Source of the DNA: Prolixibacteraceae bacterium
GTDB taxonomy: Bacteria > Bacteroidota > Bacteroidia > Bacteroidales > Prolixibacteraceae
NCBI GenBank assembly: GCA_019459525.1
Contig: JAIBEY010000019.1
Location: 1 to 48,745 of the forward strand
Direction: 5' to 3'
DNA: 48,745 nt
A program made the position numbers and the translations under genes. Of the stretch, positions 1-8,496 are shown one piece after another; position 1 is the first letter of the stretch; each line of letters starts with the position of its first letter. Below the pieces are notes generated by a model. It made no database searches. It had not been told where the DNA came from and saw nothing but the letters and a program-made list of their open reading frames with translations.

Positions 1-38
1 TTTTTTTTGTTTGAGGGGGACGTGCGCCGTGTTGTTAA

Positions 39-677
39 CTCCGGGCCCGGACGATTGTAACAAAAGACAAGCTGGCAAATGTTGTACCTCTGTTTATTCA
101 GAGCTATTATTCCGGAGGAGGACAATTGGGCAGCATTGAGCAACCGAACCCAACGATAACCGGAGTGCCAAAACAACGTCTGACAACACTAAACTTCATA
201 GACCAGCAGTATGGTATGTCTAAGCCATCGAGCGTTGAAGATCCGGCAGGAACGGTAACCGCTAATCCGAAACTTAACCTGGTTACGGCGGAACGATTTT
301 TATTGAATCCTCAGTATTCAAATAAAGGTGGATCTCTTGATAAACCATGCTTCACTCTGATAGCTCGTATGGATAAAATGCCTCCTTACTTGGTTTCTAC
401 CAACTCCGGAAAGATTTTTGCAGTTCCGATTTTTGATCAGGAATCAGAAACGATGAAGAAGATTCGCATATTCATGGCTATTTACGGCATAGTCGATATC
501 AAAATGCGGATGCTGGTCATCAACGAACTGTTGCGCATACAGGGTTTCCCGGAAGGTTACCGGTTGGAAGGAACCCAAACCGAACGCAAGAAGTTCATTG
601 GTAATGCCGTGATACCTTTGGTTGCTAAAGCTTTGATCAAAACAAATACAAAATCTATTGAAATGATCTTTAATTAA
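39..677 (+). CDS. DNA (cytosine-5) methyltransferase, C-terminal part
   Basis: This is the C-terminal part of a C5-cytosine DNA methyltransferase, which methylates cytosine in a specific DNA site using S-adenosylmethionine. Visible are repeated target-recognition phrases (YYSGGGQ, SIEQPNPTITGVPKQRL), the late catalytic-domain motif LLRIQGFPEGY and the final motif FIGNAVIP. The catalytic PC and ENV motifs are not in the window. The frame is open from 39, just after a TAA at 36-38. An earlier TTG at 126 cannot be the true start because the domain already runs through it. Upstream bases read sensibly in another frame (GDVRRVVNS), so a frameshift around 36-48 is likely. It may be the element's own modification enzyme. 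The family is clear; whether the gene is intact is not. Confidence 0.75.
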   Translation, partial: LRARTIVTKDKLANVVPLFIQSYYSGGGQLGSIEQPNPTITGVPKQRLTTLNFIDQQYGMSKPSSVEDPAGTVTANPKLNLVTAERFLLNPQYSNKGGSLDKPCFTLIARMDKMPPYLVSTNSGKIFAVPIFDQESETMKKIRIFMAIYGIVDIKMRMLVINELLRIQGFPEGYRLEGTQTERKKFIGNAVIPLVAKALIKTNTKSIEMIFN

Positions 678-699
678 GAGTATAATAAAACAAATAAAC

Positions 700-1902
700 A
701 TGAAAAAATTACTTTCGCTACTATTGCTCATTGCATATGTCACTCTTTCTTCCGCACAAACATATGATAGAAAGTGGAGTGTTGGAATAGGAACTGGTTC
801 TTGGGGCACATTCGGCGCCGGTGTGGATCTTAATCCTGAACTGTATATAAGTGCCTACTTAAATTCCAGATTTGATTTAATGTCAAAAAGTAATCTAGGA
901 ATATTTGATTCTAAACTTTCAAGTAGTATAAACCTCGTGTTCAAACAGTCTGATGAGAGCAAGAAGTTTAAACCGTATTTATATGCAGGACCGGGGTTAA
1001 TGTCATATGGCTCGGAGGTGGGGCTAAACTTTGATGTTGGAGTTGGAACCAAATACTATTTCAATCCGGCTACGGCTTTTTATATGTCAGCGGGCTATGT
1101 CAAAGAAATCAAATCTATAATCGCGGACAACACAAAAAAGAATGATTTTTGGGAGTTAACGGTCGGTTTACAATTTGATTTTGGAAAAACTCATGATTCT
1201 GATATGGATGGAATACCCGATAAAAAAGATAAATGTCCTGATACTTCAGATGGTGTTAGTGTTGATGCAAATGGATGTCCGATTGATTCCGATGGAGACG
1301 GAGTATTTGATTACATTGACGATTGTCCTACTGATGCAGGATTAACTTCGCTTAAGAGATGTCCTGAAACAAAAAAGGTCGATGAATCTACAGATCCTGG
1401 CATTGTGGCTGAAATAAAAGTTATTCAACCAGAAACAAATAATAACGAAGTAACTAATGCTGATCACAGTCTGCCAATAACACAACTAAAAAGAGAAGAT
1501 AATGCTTCTGTTAATAAACTTGGTGATGAAGTCGTGGCTGATCAAATTATTATTCAAAAAATAAAGACAACTCCTGTTCATTTTGTTTCAGGAAAAAGTT
1601 ACCTGACAGACTACTCAAAAGGAATCCTGGATAAACTTATCAAGACTTTGAACTCTGATCAAGACTATAAAGTAAATATGTTTGGGTATTCCGACAGCCA
1701 GGGAGCTGATGAAGATAATGTAAATCTATCCCGGCGGAGAATCGATTCGGTAATCGTATATCTTACTTCAAATGGAATTAGCGCAAATCGCATTATTCAC
1801 CAAAAAACATTCGGAGAATCTAATCCGATTGCGTCAAACGATACAGAAGAGGGTCGCTTAAAAAATCGACGTGTTGAATTCGAGATTTTTAAAATGAAAT
1901 AG
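700..1902 (+). CDS. OmpA-family outer-membrane protein with thrombospondin type 3 repeats
   Basis: A secreted outer-membrane protein of 400 residues. A signal peptide (about residues 1-20, ending SSAQ) leads into a likely outer-membrane beta-barrel domain. Calcium-binding thrombospondin type 3 repeats follow at about 166-210 (DSDMDGIPDKKDKCPDT, DSDGDGVFDYIDDCP), then an acidic linker, then a peptidoglycan-binding OmpA domain at about 290-400 with the typical LSRRRIDSV and GRLKNRRVEF motifs. Such proteins tie the outer membrane to the wall. It sits 22 bp after the methyltransferase and ends at a clear terminator, so it is its own unit next to the mobilisation genes. A role in stabilising the envelope for mating is only a guess. 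Confidence 0.85.
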   Translation: MKKLLSLLLLIAYVTLSSAQTYDRKWSVGIGTGSWGTFGAGVDLNPELYISAYLNSRFDLMSKSNLGIFDSKLSSSINLVFKQSDESKKFKPYLYAGPGLMSYGSEVGLNFDVGVGTKYYFNPATAFYMSAGYVKEIKSIIADNTKKNDFWELTVGLQFDFGKTHDSDMDGIPDKKDKCPDTSDGVSVDANGCPIDSDGDGVFDYIDDCPTDAGLTSLKRCPETKKVDESTDPGIVAEIKVIQPETNNNEVTNADHSLPITQLKREDNASVNKLGDEVVADQIIIQKIKTTPVHFVSGKSYLTDYSKGILDKLIKTLNSDQDYKVNMFGYSDSQGADEDNVNLSRRRIDSVIVYLTSNGISANRIIHQKTFGESNPIASNDTEEGRLKNRRVEFEIFKMK

Positions 1903-1923
1903 TAAGACAAATTACACAAATTT

Positions 1924-1951
1924 AAAGCCCTGCCTTCATTGCAGGGCTTTT
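1924..1951 (+). terminator. Rho-independent terminator after the OmpA gene
   Basis: A perfect 10-bp stem (AAAGCCCTGC with GCAGGGCTTT) around a 7-base loop, ending in Ts, lies 22 bp after the OmpA stop codon. It separates the OmpA gene from the relaxase gene. Confidence 0.85.
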
Positions 1952-1966
1952 CTGTTAATAAGACTT

Positions 1967-3388
1967 ATGATCGTAAAAATACTGTCCAGTACAGCAACCT
2001 TCAATGGTGTTAGATATAACACCAATAAAATGGAGAAAAAAACAGGAGAGTTGATGAGTATTAAAAATTTCGGATCAATTGGAAGTGGGTCTCAATTAAC
2101 TCCGGAAGAAGTTAAAAATTACATGAAAAGCTTTTGTGCCTCCAATAAGCGTGTGAAAAATCCACAATTTCATGCAACGATTTCATGTCAGGGCCGAGAA
2201 TACTCAAAAGAAGAACTTGCGCAAATTGCCGAAAAGTGGTTAATAAAAATGGGATACGGATCAAATCCTTTTATTATAGTTCACCATTCTGACACTTCAA
2301 ATAATCATGTACATATTATCTCAACCAGGGTTGACTCTTGCGGGAAAAAAATAAGTGACAAGTTTGAGGGGATAAGGGCGAAGGCCGAACTGGATAAAAT
2401 AATGAAAGTGGAGTCCAGGCTGGATAAAAAAGAAACAATCGATAGACTCTTTTCCTATTCCTTTTCTACAATATCTCAGTTTAAGCTGTTGTGTGAAAAA
2501 TCCGGATTGACTACTGCTGAGCAAAATCAAAACCTCAGTATTTATTATTTTAATGACAATCTAAAAACCTATTCAAAAAGTGAAATAGATCAGAAAATCG
2601 CAGATTACAGTAAAAAAGAAGCTGATATTAAACAAATATGGGCAATCATCAATAAATATCAGGCAGTAAGAGAAACAGACTTAACGCCAGACTACTACAA
2701 ACTGACCGGAGGAAGGTCTGGTCAGGTTTCAGGTTATCATTCTGAGCTAACAAACTACTTACAACAAGCGTTCGGGTTACAGTTTGTATTTCACTTCAAA
2801 GACAATAAACCGCCATATGGGTACACAATAATTGATCACAAAAATAAGGTAGTTTATAAAGGTAGCGAAATACTAAAAATGAACTTGCTGATAGAAAATA
2901 AGAACCCAACCCAAAAGGTTGTTTCAAAAATCGATGAAAGAGCTGGTCTGGCAAATCGGTATAACATTGAATCTAAAGATCACATCCAGATCCTCGCAAA
3001 GTATTATAAGATTCCTGAATATAAACTACACCCGGAGGAACGTATTTTAAAAGAAACGGAAAAACAGTATTATAAAACCATGCTCTCCTATTTTTTAGAA
3101 CGAAATCCGGTTCAGAGCTTACCCGAACTTAATATTACGCCAGTCAAAGAGGATAACAAATTGTTTCTACTTGACACCGGTTCAATGAACATCTTATATG
3201 CAGAGGAAGTACTTGATCCTGAATATGTAACTTCTTTAAGTGAAAATTTAGGGTTGGATACACCGTCTGGTAAAATCACAAACGAACCGGAATTTCACAA
3301 TCATTTTAGTTTTGATGTCTTTTCCTCGGATGTGGATGATGAAAAAGCACATGGACGAGAAAGAAAAAGAAAAAGAAATAATAGTTAA
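1967..3388 (+). CDS. Relaxase / mobilisation nuclease (MobP-like)
   Basis: A 473-residue relaxase that should nick one strand at the origin of transfer and stay bound to it. The N-terminal 150 residues hold the nuclease. A tyrosine at 17 within VRYNTNK fits the catalytic Tyr, and the metal-binding histidine triad is seen at 106-116 in HHSDTSNNHVHIISTR. The C-terminal half is not recognised and ends in a Lys/Arg-rich tail. Length and motifs fit Bacteroidota relaxases. It begins just after the OmpA terminator, so a promoter and possibly oriT may lie in the short gap at 1952-1966 or nearby; none could be recognised. The ParA-like ATPase follows after 19 bp. Confidence 0.88.
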   Translation: MIVKILSSTATFNGVRYNTNKMEKKTGELMSIKNFGSIGSGSQLTPEEVKNYMKSFCASNKRVKNPQFHATISCQGREYSKEELAQIAEKWLIKMGYGSNPFIIVHHSDTSNNHVHIISTRVDSCGKKISDKFEGIRAKAELDKIMKVESRLDKKETIDRLFSYSFSTISQFKLLCEKSGLTTAEQNQNLSIYYFNDNLKTYSKSEIDQKIADYSKKEADIKQIWAIINKYQAVRETDLTPDYYKLTGGRSGQVSGYHSELTNYLQQAFGLQFVFHFKDNKPPYGYTIIDHKNKVVYKGSEILKMNLLIENKNPTQKVVSKIDERAGLANRYNIESKDHIQILAKYYKIPEYKLHPEERILKETEKQYYKTMLSYFLERNPVQSLPELNITPVKEDNKLFLLDTGSMNILYAEEVLDPEYVTSLSENLGLDTPSGKITNEPEFHNHFSFDVFSSDVDDEKAHGRERKRKRNNS

Positions 3389-3407
3389 AACTTTAAAGCT
3401 TATTACT

Positions 3408-4037
3408 ATGATTTACACATTTGGAAACCAAAAGGGTGGCTCAGGAAAAAGTACCCTGGCAATTTTATTTGCAAACTACCTGGCAAAAGAAAAAAATAAA
3501 AACATTATCGTATTCGATTTTGATTATCAAAAGTCAATTTTTAAAAAGTATGAAGCTGCCAAATTAATCAACGACACTCCAGAACTGTATGGTGTAATGG
3601 AAGTTGAACTAGTACAGTTCCCATATCTACTCGAACAATTGGCAAAAGTAGATGATCAGGATTTTATCATTGATTTGCCGGGAAAACTCGATGATAACGA
3701 TTTGGTTCCGGTACTGGAATCTACAGACGTTTTTATAATTCCGTTTGCATATGAAGAAATGAGCTTCCAGGCTACAGTAACCTTTACAATTATAGCAGAA
3801 CATTTCACCAAACAACATGGTGAAAAAAACGCTAAAATGTTTTTTGTGCCCGGGCGAATTAGCAAATCAGTAAAATACGAACTTGCCGAATCCATTCATT
3901 CTGAATTTAGAAGATATGGTACTGTTACTGAGCCCTTTCACGAGAAGGTTTGTTTTCAGCGAATCACAACAAAAGACCTGACCAGAGAGCAACTGGAGGG
4001 GATAAGACCAATTTTTGAAGAAATTTTAAAAATCTAG
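3408..4037 (+). CDS. ParA/TraA-like partition-type ATPase
   Basis: A 209-residue ATPase of the ParA/MinD class. The deviant Walker A motif KGGSGKST is at residues 9-16, with the following FDFDYQKS and the conserved DLPGKLDD. The longer frame opening at 3312 runs through the end of the relaxase gene, and the ParA fold starts at MIYTFGNQKGG, so 3408 is chosen. ParA proteins of this type are usual beside Bacteroides mobilisation genes and probably help position or maintain the element. Its stop codon touches the next gene, so the two are co-transcribed. Confidence 0.88.
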   Translation: MIYTFGNQKGGSGKSTLAILFANYLAKEKNKNIIVFDFDYQKSIFKKYEAAKLINDTPELYGVMEVELVQFPYLLEQLAKVDDQDFIIDLPGKLDDNDLVPVLESTDVFIIPFAYEEMSFQATVTFTIIAEHFTKQHGEKNAKMFFVPGRISKSVKYELAESIHSEFRRYGTVTEPFHEKVCFQRITTKDLTREQLEGIRPIFEEILKI

Positions 4038-4039
4038 TG

Positions 4040-4441
4040 ATGGCAATAGACATTAAGACCCTTGCGGATTCTTTAACAAAAAAACCGCCGATTGCGAATG
4101 CTGAAATTCAGCAGATAAAAGAACAAGTTAAGCCTTATGCTGTGGATGCTCCTATATCAAAAAAGGAAAACTTAATCGCAAAAAAAAGAAAGGAGGAAAA
4201 AAAAGAAGAATCAAAACACCCGGTTGTGAACGGGATTATCAATCAAATATTGGATTTCAATAACTACTCGGAAGCTAATAGTGTTAATATTCGATTAAAC
4301 GAAAAAGCAAGGAAACAATTAGCCTTATTGTCATTTTGCAAGATAAGTAATCAAAAATTTGTAGCTTTTGCTGTAGAAAAATTATTGGAAAATCCTGAAA
4401 TTCAATCTAAGTTAAAACAAATAAAAAATGAAATGGAATAA
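4040..4441 (+). CDS. Small mobilisation-associated protein (DUF3408-like)
   Basis: A basic protein of 133 residues. The N-terminal half is charged and probably disordered (KKRKEEKKEE). The C-terminal part (about 75-130, SVNIRLNEKARKQLALLSF) looks like a short DNA-binding or RHH-type module. Position after relaxase and ParA matches the DUF3408 proteins of Bacteroides elements, which are thought to be relaxosome helpers. This assignment rests on context and general shape, not on a firm motif. A GTG at 4037 overlaps the previous stop; the ATG at 4040 is preferred. Confidence 0.55.
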   Translation: MAIDIKTLADSLTKKPPIANAEIQQIKEQVKPYAVDAPISKKENLIAKKRKEEKKEESKHPVVNGIINQILDFNNYSEANSVNIRLNEKARKQLALLSFCKISNQKFVAFAVEKLLENPEIQSKLKQIKNEME

Positions 4442-4772
4442 TCCTTTAATTTTGACTTTTGCCGTTTATGCGGCCTATTATTTGATTAATATCATTTTCG
4501 ATCTGATCAGAAACAAATTTAAAGACGAAGCTGCACTGTCGGAAATGTTGACGATGGAAGGGGGCGTAAAAATGGTTGATGTCAACCCTGTAATTGTTAA
4601 TGAGGATTTTTTTAACAAACCTCTAATTGTTAACGAACCTACCTTCGACACGGGCAACATACACACGAAACCCAGAGATGGGATGAAAATAAGCGAATTG
4701 AGCGAACTCTTTAAGATGAGCGATGCAAAAGCAGTTCTACTAGCATCACAAATAAACTTTCAAGAAGCCTAA
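4428..4772 (+). CDS. Small membrane-anchored protein of unknown function
   Basis: A 114-residue protein with one N-terminal membrane helix (about residues 7-24, LILTFAVYAAYYLINIIF) and a soluble tail. Its start overlaps the end of the previous gene by 14 bp, which points to translational coupling. A terminator lies 31 bp after its stop, so this is the last gene of the mobilisation operon. No family is recognised. Confidence 0.6.
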   Translation: MKWNNPLILTFAVYAAYYLINIIFDLIRNKFKDEAALSEMLTMEGGVKMVDVNPVIVNEDFFNKPLIVNEPTFDTGNIHTKPRDGMKISELSELFKMSDAKAVLLASQINFQEA

Positions 4773-4802
4773 TTCGCTTATCATATCAATATTGAATATA
4801 CC

Positions 4803-4829
4803 GCAACCCTCTCAGGTTGCTTTTTTTTT
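4803..4829 (+). terminator. Rho-independent terminator before the tra operon
   Basis: A 6-bp stem GCAACC/GGTTGC with a 6-base loop is followed by nine Ts. It closes the relaxase operon and leaves about 30 bp before traE, so the transfer operon promoter must overlap or follow it, or there is read-through. Confidence 0.85.
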
Positions 4830-4859
4830 ATCATTTTTTTCACATTTAAATATTTCATT

Positions 4860-5168
4860 ATGAAAAACAAAGTTATTAAATCGATTTTGTGTTTTTGTGT
4901 TTTTGCACTCTTTGCAGAGGTTGTTTTAGCTGACGGCCTGCAATCTGGTATTTCTGCAGCAACAAGTCAACTAAAAGGTTACGTAGATTCAATCATTACT
5001 CTTGTGATGGTTATTGGTGGCATCGTAGGTATTGTTGGCGGTATTCGCATTTACACAAAGTGGTCACACGGTGATCACGACATTAATAAGGAACTAATGT
5101 CTTGGGGCGGAGCTGCTATTTTTTTGGTACTAGTACCAATTGTCATCAAGGCTGTCTTCAACCTTTAA
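4860..5168 (+). CDS. traE: TraE (DUF4134), VirB2-like conjugation membrane protein
   Basis: A 102-residue protein with a signal or first helix (residues 6-24) and two further hydrophobic segments (about 44-64 and 82-100). The short motif GIRIYTKWSHGDHD between them is typical of DUF4134/TraE proteins of Bacteroides conjugative transposons. TraE is thought to be the pilin-like subunit of the mating apparatus. It is the first gene of the type IV secretion operon, three bases before traF, as in known elements. Confidence 0.88.
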   Translation: MKNKVIKSILCFCVFALFAEVVLADGLQSGISAATSQLKGYVDSIITLVMVIGGIVGIVGGIRIYTKWSHGDHDINKELMSWGGAAIFLVLVPIVIKAVFNL

Positions 5169-5171
5169 ATT

Positions 5172-5474
5172 ATGCACCAATATTCTATTTACAAGGGGCT
5201 TCAAAAGCCCCTTGTTTTTAAAGGTTTCAAGGGTCGATATATGTACTGGGCCATTGGATTTATTATCCTCGGGATAGTGCTTGCAGCCGTTGTTGGCACT
5301 CTTCTAAATTTCTTATTTGGAGCCGCGGCACTAATAGTTACCGCAGTCGGCGGAATCATTTATACTTCACAAAGACAAAAAGGTGGATTATACGATAAAA
5401 CCAAAAGTTATGGTATTTATATACTACGTGTTAATTTAAGAGGAAACAGAAATGTCAAAGAAAAAAATATTTAA
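5172..5474 (+). CDS. traF: TraF (DUF4133), VirB3-like inner-membrane protein
   Basis: A 100-residue protein starting MHQYSIYKGLQKPLVFKGFKG, with two membrane helices (about 22-62) and a short basic tail. The YxxYKGLxxPxxFKGxxGxY pattern is characteristic of TraF/DUF4133, the VirB3 equivalent that pairs with the VirB4-type ATPase. The traG start lies inside its last 23 bp. A strong hairpin with a T-run sits 19 bases into the gene. Confidence 0.88.
   Translation: MHQYSIYKGLQKPLVFKGFKGRYMYWAIGFIILGIVLAAVVGTLLNFLFGAAALIVTAVGGIIYTSQRQKGGLYDKTKSYGIYILRVNLRGNRNVKEKNI
5191..5219 (+). terminator. Terminator-like hairpin inside the start of traF
   Basis: A perfect 11-bp stem (ACAAGGGGCTT with AAGCCCCTTGT), a 3-base loop and five Ts. 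It has the form of an intrinsic terminator but lies within codons 7-16 of traF. It could attenuate traF and everything downstream after traE, which would favour pilin excess. Activity is not shown. Confidence 0.55.
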
Positions 5475-8400
5475 GTTGCCTTATGTAGGCATTGAATCCG
5501 GGTTTGACGAGCATCTACATCTACTGCTTGGATTAAAATCAGAAATCAGCGCGGTTGTTGAAATTAAAAACCCCGTGTTACAATATTGCGCAGATCCTGA
5601 CAGCTATTTGTCCTTTCATTCAAGCTTGGTGAACCTAATTAAGACAATAGGGGAAGGACACATTATCCAAAAGCTTGATGTCCTTTCCAAAACACAGTTT
5701 AAGAACAAAAATGCTTCATCTGAATTTCTCCAGAAAAAATATGATGAGCATTTCGAAGGCAGAACTTATAACAATCTCTATTCTTACCTGGTTATTACCA
5801 AACAGGGAGTTGATAAAAAAATAGAAAAAAACCTTAATGAGTTCAAAGAGTTAGTTCTAAAAGCAGTACAAAGTCTTCAGACATCAGGATTCAAACCCAG
5901 ACTACTCAAAAAGGACGAAATTAATAGCTTGATTTACCGTTTTTTGTCAATGGATTTCAATTCAAGCACAATTGTGCTTGACAACATGAAGCCCACTGAC
6001 CATTGTATTGAGGTAGGAAATCAGTCAATTAAATGTTTGTCATTAATTGATATTGATCGTATTGACCTCCCGGAGCAAGTTGCTCCTTATACAGAAAGAA
6101 ACGATAACGAAGCGATCAAAGGCTTTCCTGTCGACAACATGTCCTTTCTTTACAGTGTGCCAGAATTTGAAACGCTCGTATATAACCAGGTTGTTGAGAT
6201 ACCAAAACAAGTCTTAACGGTCCAAAAACTTCAGGTGAAGCGCAACAGGCACACGGGGATACCGGATCCGGAAAATGACATGTGTGTCGAGGATATAGAC
6301 AAACTTTTAATAGATGTCGCACGGGAAAATCAATTGTTGGTCAACGCGCATTTTTCAATATCTATCAAGGCGGATAACCAGGTCATTCAAAAGTCAATCA
6401 ACTCCATCGAGAATTCCTTGTTTCTAAATGGTATTATTCCGTCAAGAAACTGCTATAACCAACTTGAACTTTTTCGTGCAACACTCCCGGGAAATGCAGT
6501 TGAACTTAAAAACTATGACCTTTACCTCACAACCTCAGATGCTGCGTTGACTTTTTTTTTTAAAGAAGCCCTGCCTGTTTCGGAACCAGCCACAAAAGGT
6601 TTTTCAATAAGGTTCACAGACAGGCAGGGCATACCGATTTCCATCGACCCTGCAGACTATTCAAGGGAAATAGGACGAATTAACAATCGAAACAAATTTG
6701 TACTTGGCCCATCAGGATCAGGAAAATCCTTCTTCATGAATGCCCTTATAGAGCAGTACCTGCTCTATAATATGGATGTGGTAATTGTAGATACCGGCGA
6801 CAGCTATTCCGGTACTTCGGCTTATCTGGGGGGTAAATACATAACATACAGGGCTGACAAGCCCGTAACTATGAACCCATTTTTAATAAGTGAAGCGGAA
6901 TATAACCTTGAAAAAAAGGACTTTCTTGTAACTCTTATTGCCCTGCTTTGGAAAGGAACAGATGGTTCTATTTCGCAGGTGGAAAGAGATGTAATCAATG
7001 ATGTTATCGTTAATTACTACCAAAACTTCTTTAATAAAAAAGATGAACTTTGGTTTGAAAACGCATCTATACAAGCACTTGAAAAGCACCTTGAGAATTA
7101 CGGAATCGCAATAGATACGCTTTTCGATCAAGCAAAAGAACAATTGCTAAAAGAAATAGGAAGATCTTCACAAGACCACTATGCCATATTGGGGATCGAC
7201 AAATTTGCTACCATCGATGATATTAAAGGAGTTTACCGGGAGCTGGCAATGGTTCATCATCCTGATAAAATCAGAAATCAAAGCGATCAGAATCATGAGC
7301 TTTTCCTTTCAATTAAGGAAGCATATGAAACGTTGACAGACCTTGAGAGACGTAAAAACTATGATCTCTCCAGGCAACTGACAAACCTGACCCTTTATAG
7401 CGGCGGGCTTAAATCAGAACCGGTAGAAAATAATAAACTGAATGTCTTGTACAATTCACTTCTTAAAAGAAAAGCAATCGAACTTGACGAGAAATTTAAA
7501 GTTCAAAGCCTTAATTTCAATTCTTTCTATGAATTTGCCCTTTTTCTTATCCCCAGAATGATAGAAAAGGAAAACATTGAATTTGAATTCGATGTGTTCA
7601 AATTCGTACTTCGCAAATTCTATAAGGGTGGTGAATTTGAAACAATTCTAAACGAAAATTCAGACAGCAGCCTGTTCAACGAACGCCTGATTATCTTCGA
7701 GATAGATAATATCAAGGAAAATAAAATCCTATTTCCCATAGTGACTCTGATAATAATGGACGTATTTATTCAAAAAATGCGTTTTCGGAGTCAGCAGCGT
7801 AAGGCCCTTATAATCGAGGAAGCCTGGAAAGCAATTGCATCTCCGATGATGGCAGGCTACATTTTATATTTATACAAAACAGTACGAAAGCATAACGGTG
7901 AGGCTGTTGTTGTTACACAGGAACTTGATGATATTATAAGTAACGCTGTCGTTAAAGATAGTATTATCAATAACTCGGATACCATTTGCCTGCTGGATCA
8001 AACCAAGTTCAAGGATAACTATTCCGCTATTTCGAAATTGCTTTCCATTAACGAGGTAGAACGCCGGAAAATATTTACAGTCAACAACCTTGACAACAAG
8101 GTAAATCGATCACCGTTTAAGGAAGTTTATATCCGAAGAGGAACGACCGGCGAAGTATATGGAATTGAAGTTTCTTTATTTCAATACCTTACCTACACCA
8201 CGGAAAAACCAGAAAAGCTGGCCGTAGAAACTTATGCAAACACTTTCAACGGCTATCCTGAAGGACTGGATTCTTTTGTGCAAGACTTTAAGCGATCACA
8301 ACTACCTCTGTCAAACTTTGTAATGCTTGTCAATTTTGTCGAGAAGCCACTTTTTGATAAGGCTTTTGAATTACTGAAAATTTACAGAACCCAATGGGGA

Positions 8401-8493
8401 AATGAAGCAATAACCAAGTTGAAGGCCGATTTTAACCATAGCGGCTTTTCAAGATTTACTGACTGGATAGAAAATAACGAATTTAAATTTTGA
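5452..8493 (+). CDS. traG: TraG, VirB4-like conjugation ATPase with an inserted DnaJ J-domain
   Basis: The motor ATPase of the mating channel, 1013 residues; common Bacteroides TraG proteins are about 830. Walker A is GPSGSGKS at 419-426 and Walker B KALIIEEAW at 784-792, followed by the conserved YKTVRKHNGEAVVVTQELDDI and SDTICLLDQTKFK. Between the two ATPase halves, after VIVNYYQNFFN, an extra segment of about 120-130 residues is present. It contains a J-domain at about 575-639 (DHYAILGIDKFATIDDIK, YRELAMVHHPDK, then KEAYETLTDLERRKNYDL). The diagnostic HPD is at 603-605. The normal TraG sequence resumes at LNFNSFYEFALFLIP. The start ATG overlaps traF. The J-domain could recruit Hsp70 (DnaK) to the transfer machine. 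Confidence 0.93.
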   Translation: MSKKKIFKLPYVGIESGFDEHLHLLLGLKSEISAVVEIKNPVLQYCADPDSYLSFHSSLVNLIKTIGEGHIIQKLDVLSKTQFKNKNASSEFLQKKYDEHFEGRTYNNLYSYLVITKQGVDKKIEKNLNEFKELVLKAVQSLQTSGFKPRLLKKDEINSLIYRFLSMDFNSSTIVLDNMKPTDHCIEVGNQSIKCLSLIDIDRIDLPEQVAPYTERNDNEAIKGFPVDNMSFLYSVPEFETLVYNQVVEIPKQVLTVQKLQVKRNRHTGIPDPENDMCVEDIDKLLIDVARENQLLVNAHFSISIKADNQVIQKSINSIENSLFLNGIIPSRNCYNQLELFRATLPGNAVELKNYDLYLTTSDAALTFFFKEALPVSEPATKGFSIRFTDRQGIPISIDPADYSREIGRINNRNKFVLGPSGSGKSFFMNALIEQYLLYNMDVVIVDTGDSYSGTSAYLGGKYITYRADKPVTMNPFLISEAEYNLEKKDFLVTLIALLWKGTDGSISQVERDVINDVIVNYYQNFFNKKDELWFENASIQALEKHLENYGIAIDTLFDQAKEQLLKEIGRSSQDHYAILGIDKFATIDDIKGVYRELAMVHHPDKIRNQSDQNHELFLSIKEAYETLTDLERRKNYDLSRQLTNLTLYSGGLKSEPVENNKLNVLYNSLLKRKAIELDEKFKVQSLNFNSFYEFALFLIPRMIEKENIEFEFDVFKFVLRKFYKGGEFETILNENSDSSLFNERLIIFEIDNIKENKILFPIVTLIIMDVFIQKMRFRSQQRKALIIEEAWKAIASPMMAGYILYLYKTVRKHNGEAVVVTQELDDIISNAVVKDSIINNSDTICLLDQTKFKDNYSAISKLLSINEVERRKIFTVNNLDNKVNRSPFKEVYIRRGTTGEVYGIEVSLFQYLTYTTEKPEKLAVETYANTFNGYPEGLDSFVQDFKRSQLPLSNFVMLVNFVEKPLFDKAFELLKIYRTQWGNEAITKLKADFNHSGFSRFTDWIENNEFKF

Positions 8494-8496
8494 ACA

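Noticed and set aside
5-125. TTG at 126 as the start of the methyltransferase fragment
   Set aside because: The recognisable domain already begins upstream in the same frame (YYSGGGQ), so this is an internal codon.
1903-1966. Search for an origin of transfer before the relaxase gene
   Set aside because: Only the OmpA terminator fills this gap; no further inverted repeat or nick-like sequence could be supported.
3804-3826. Inverted repeat TTTCACC/GGTGAAA in the ParA-like gene
   Set aside because: Only 7 bp with a 9-base loop and followed by As, so no terminator form; may be chance.
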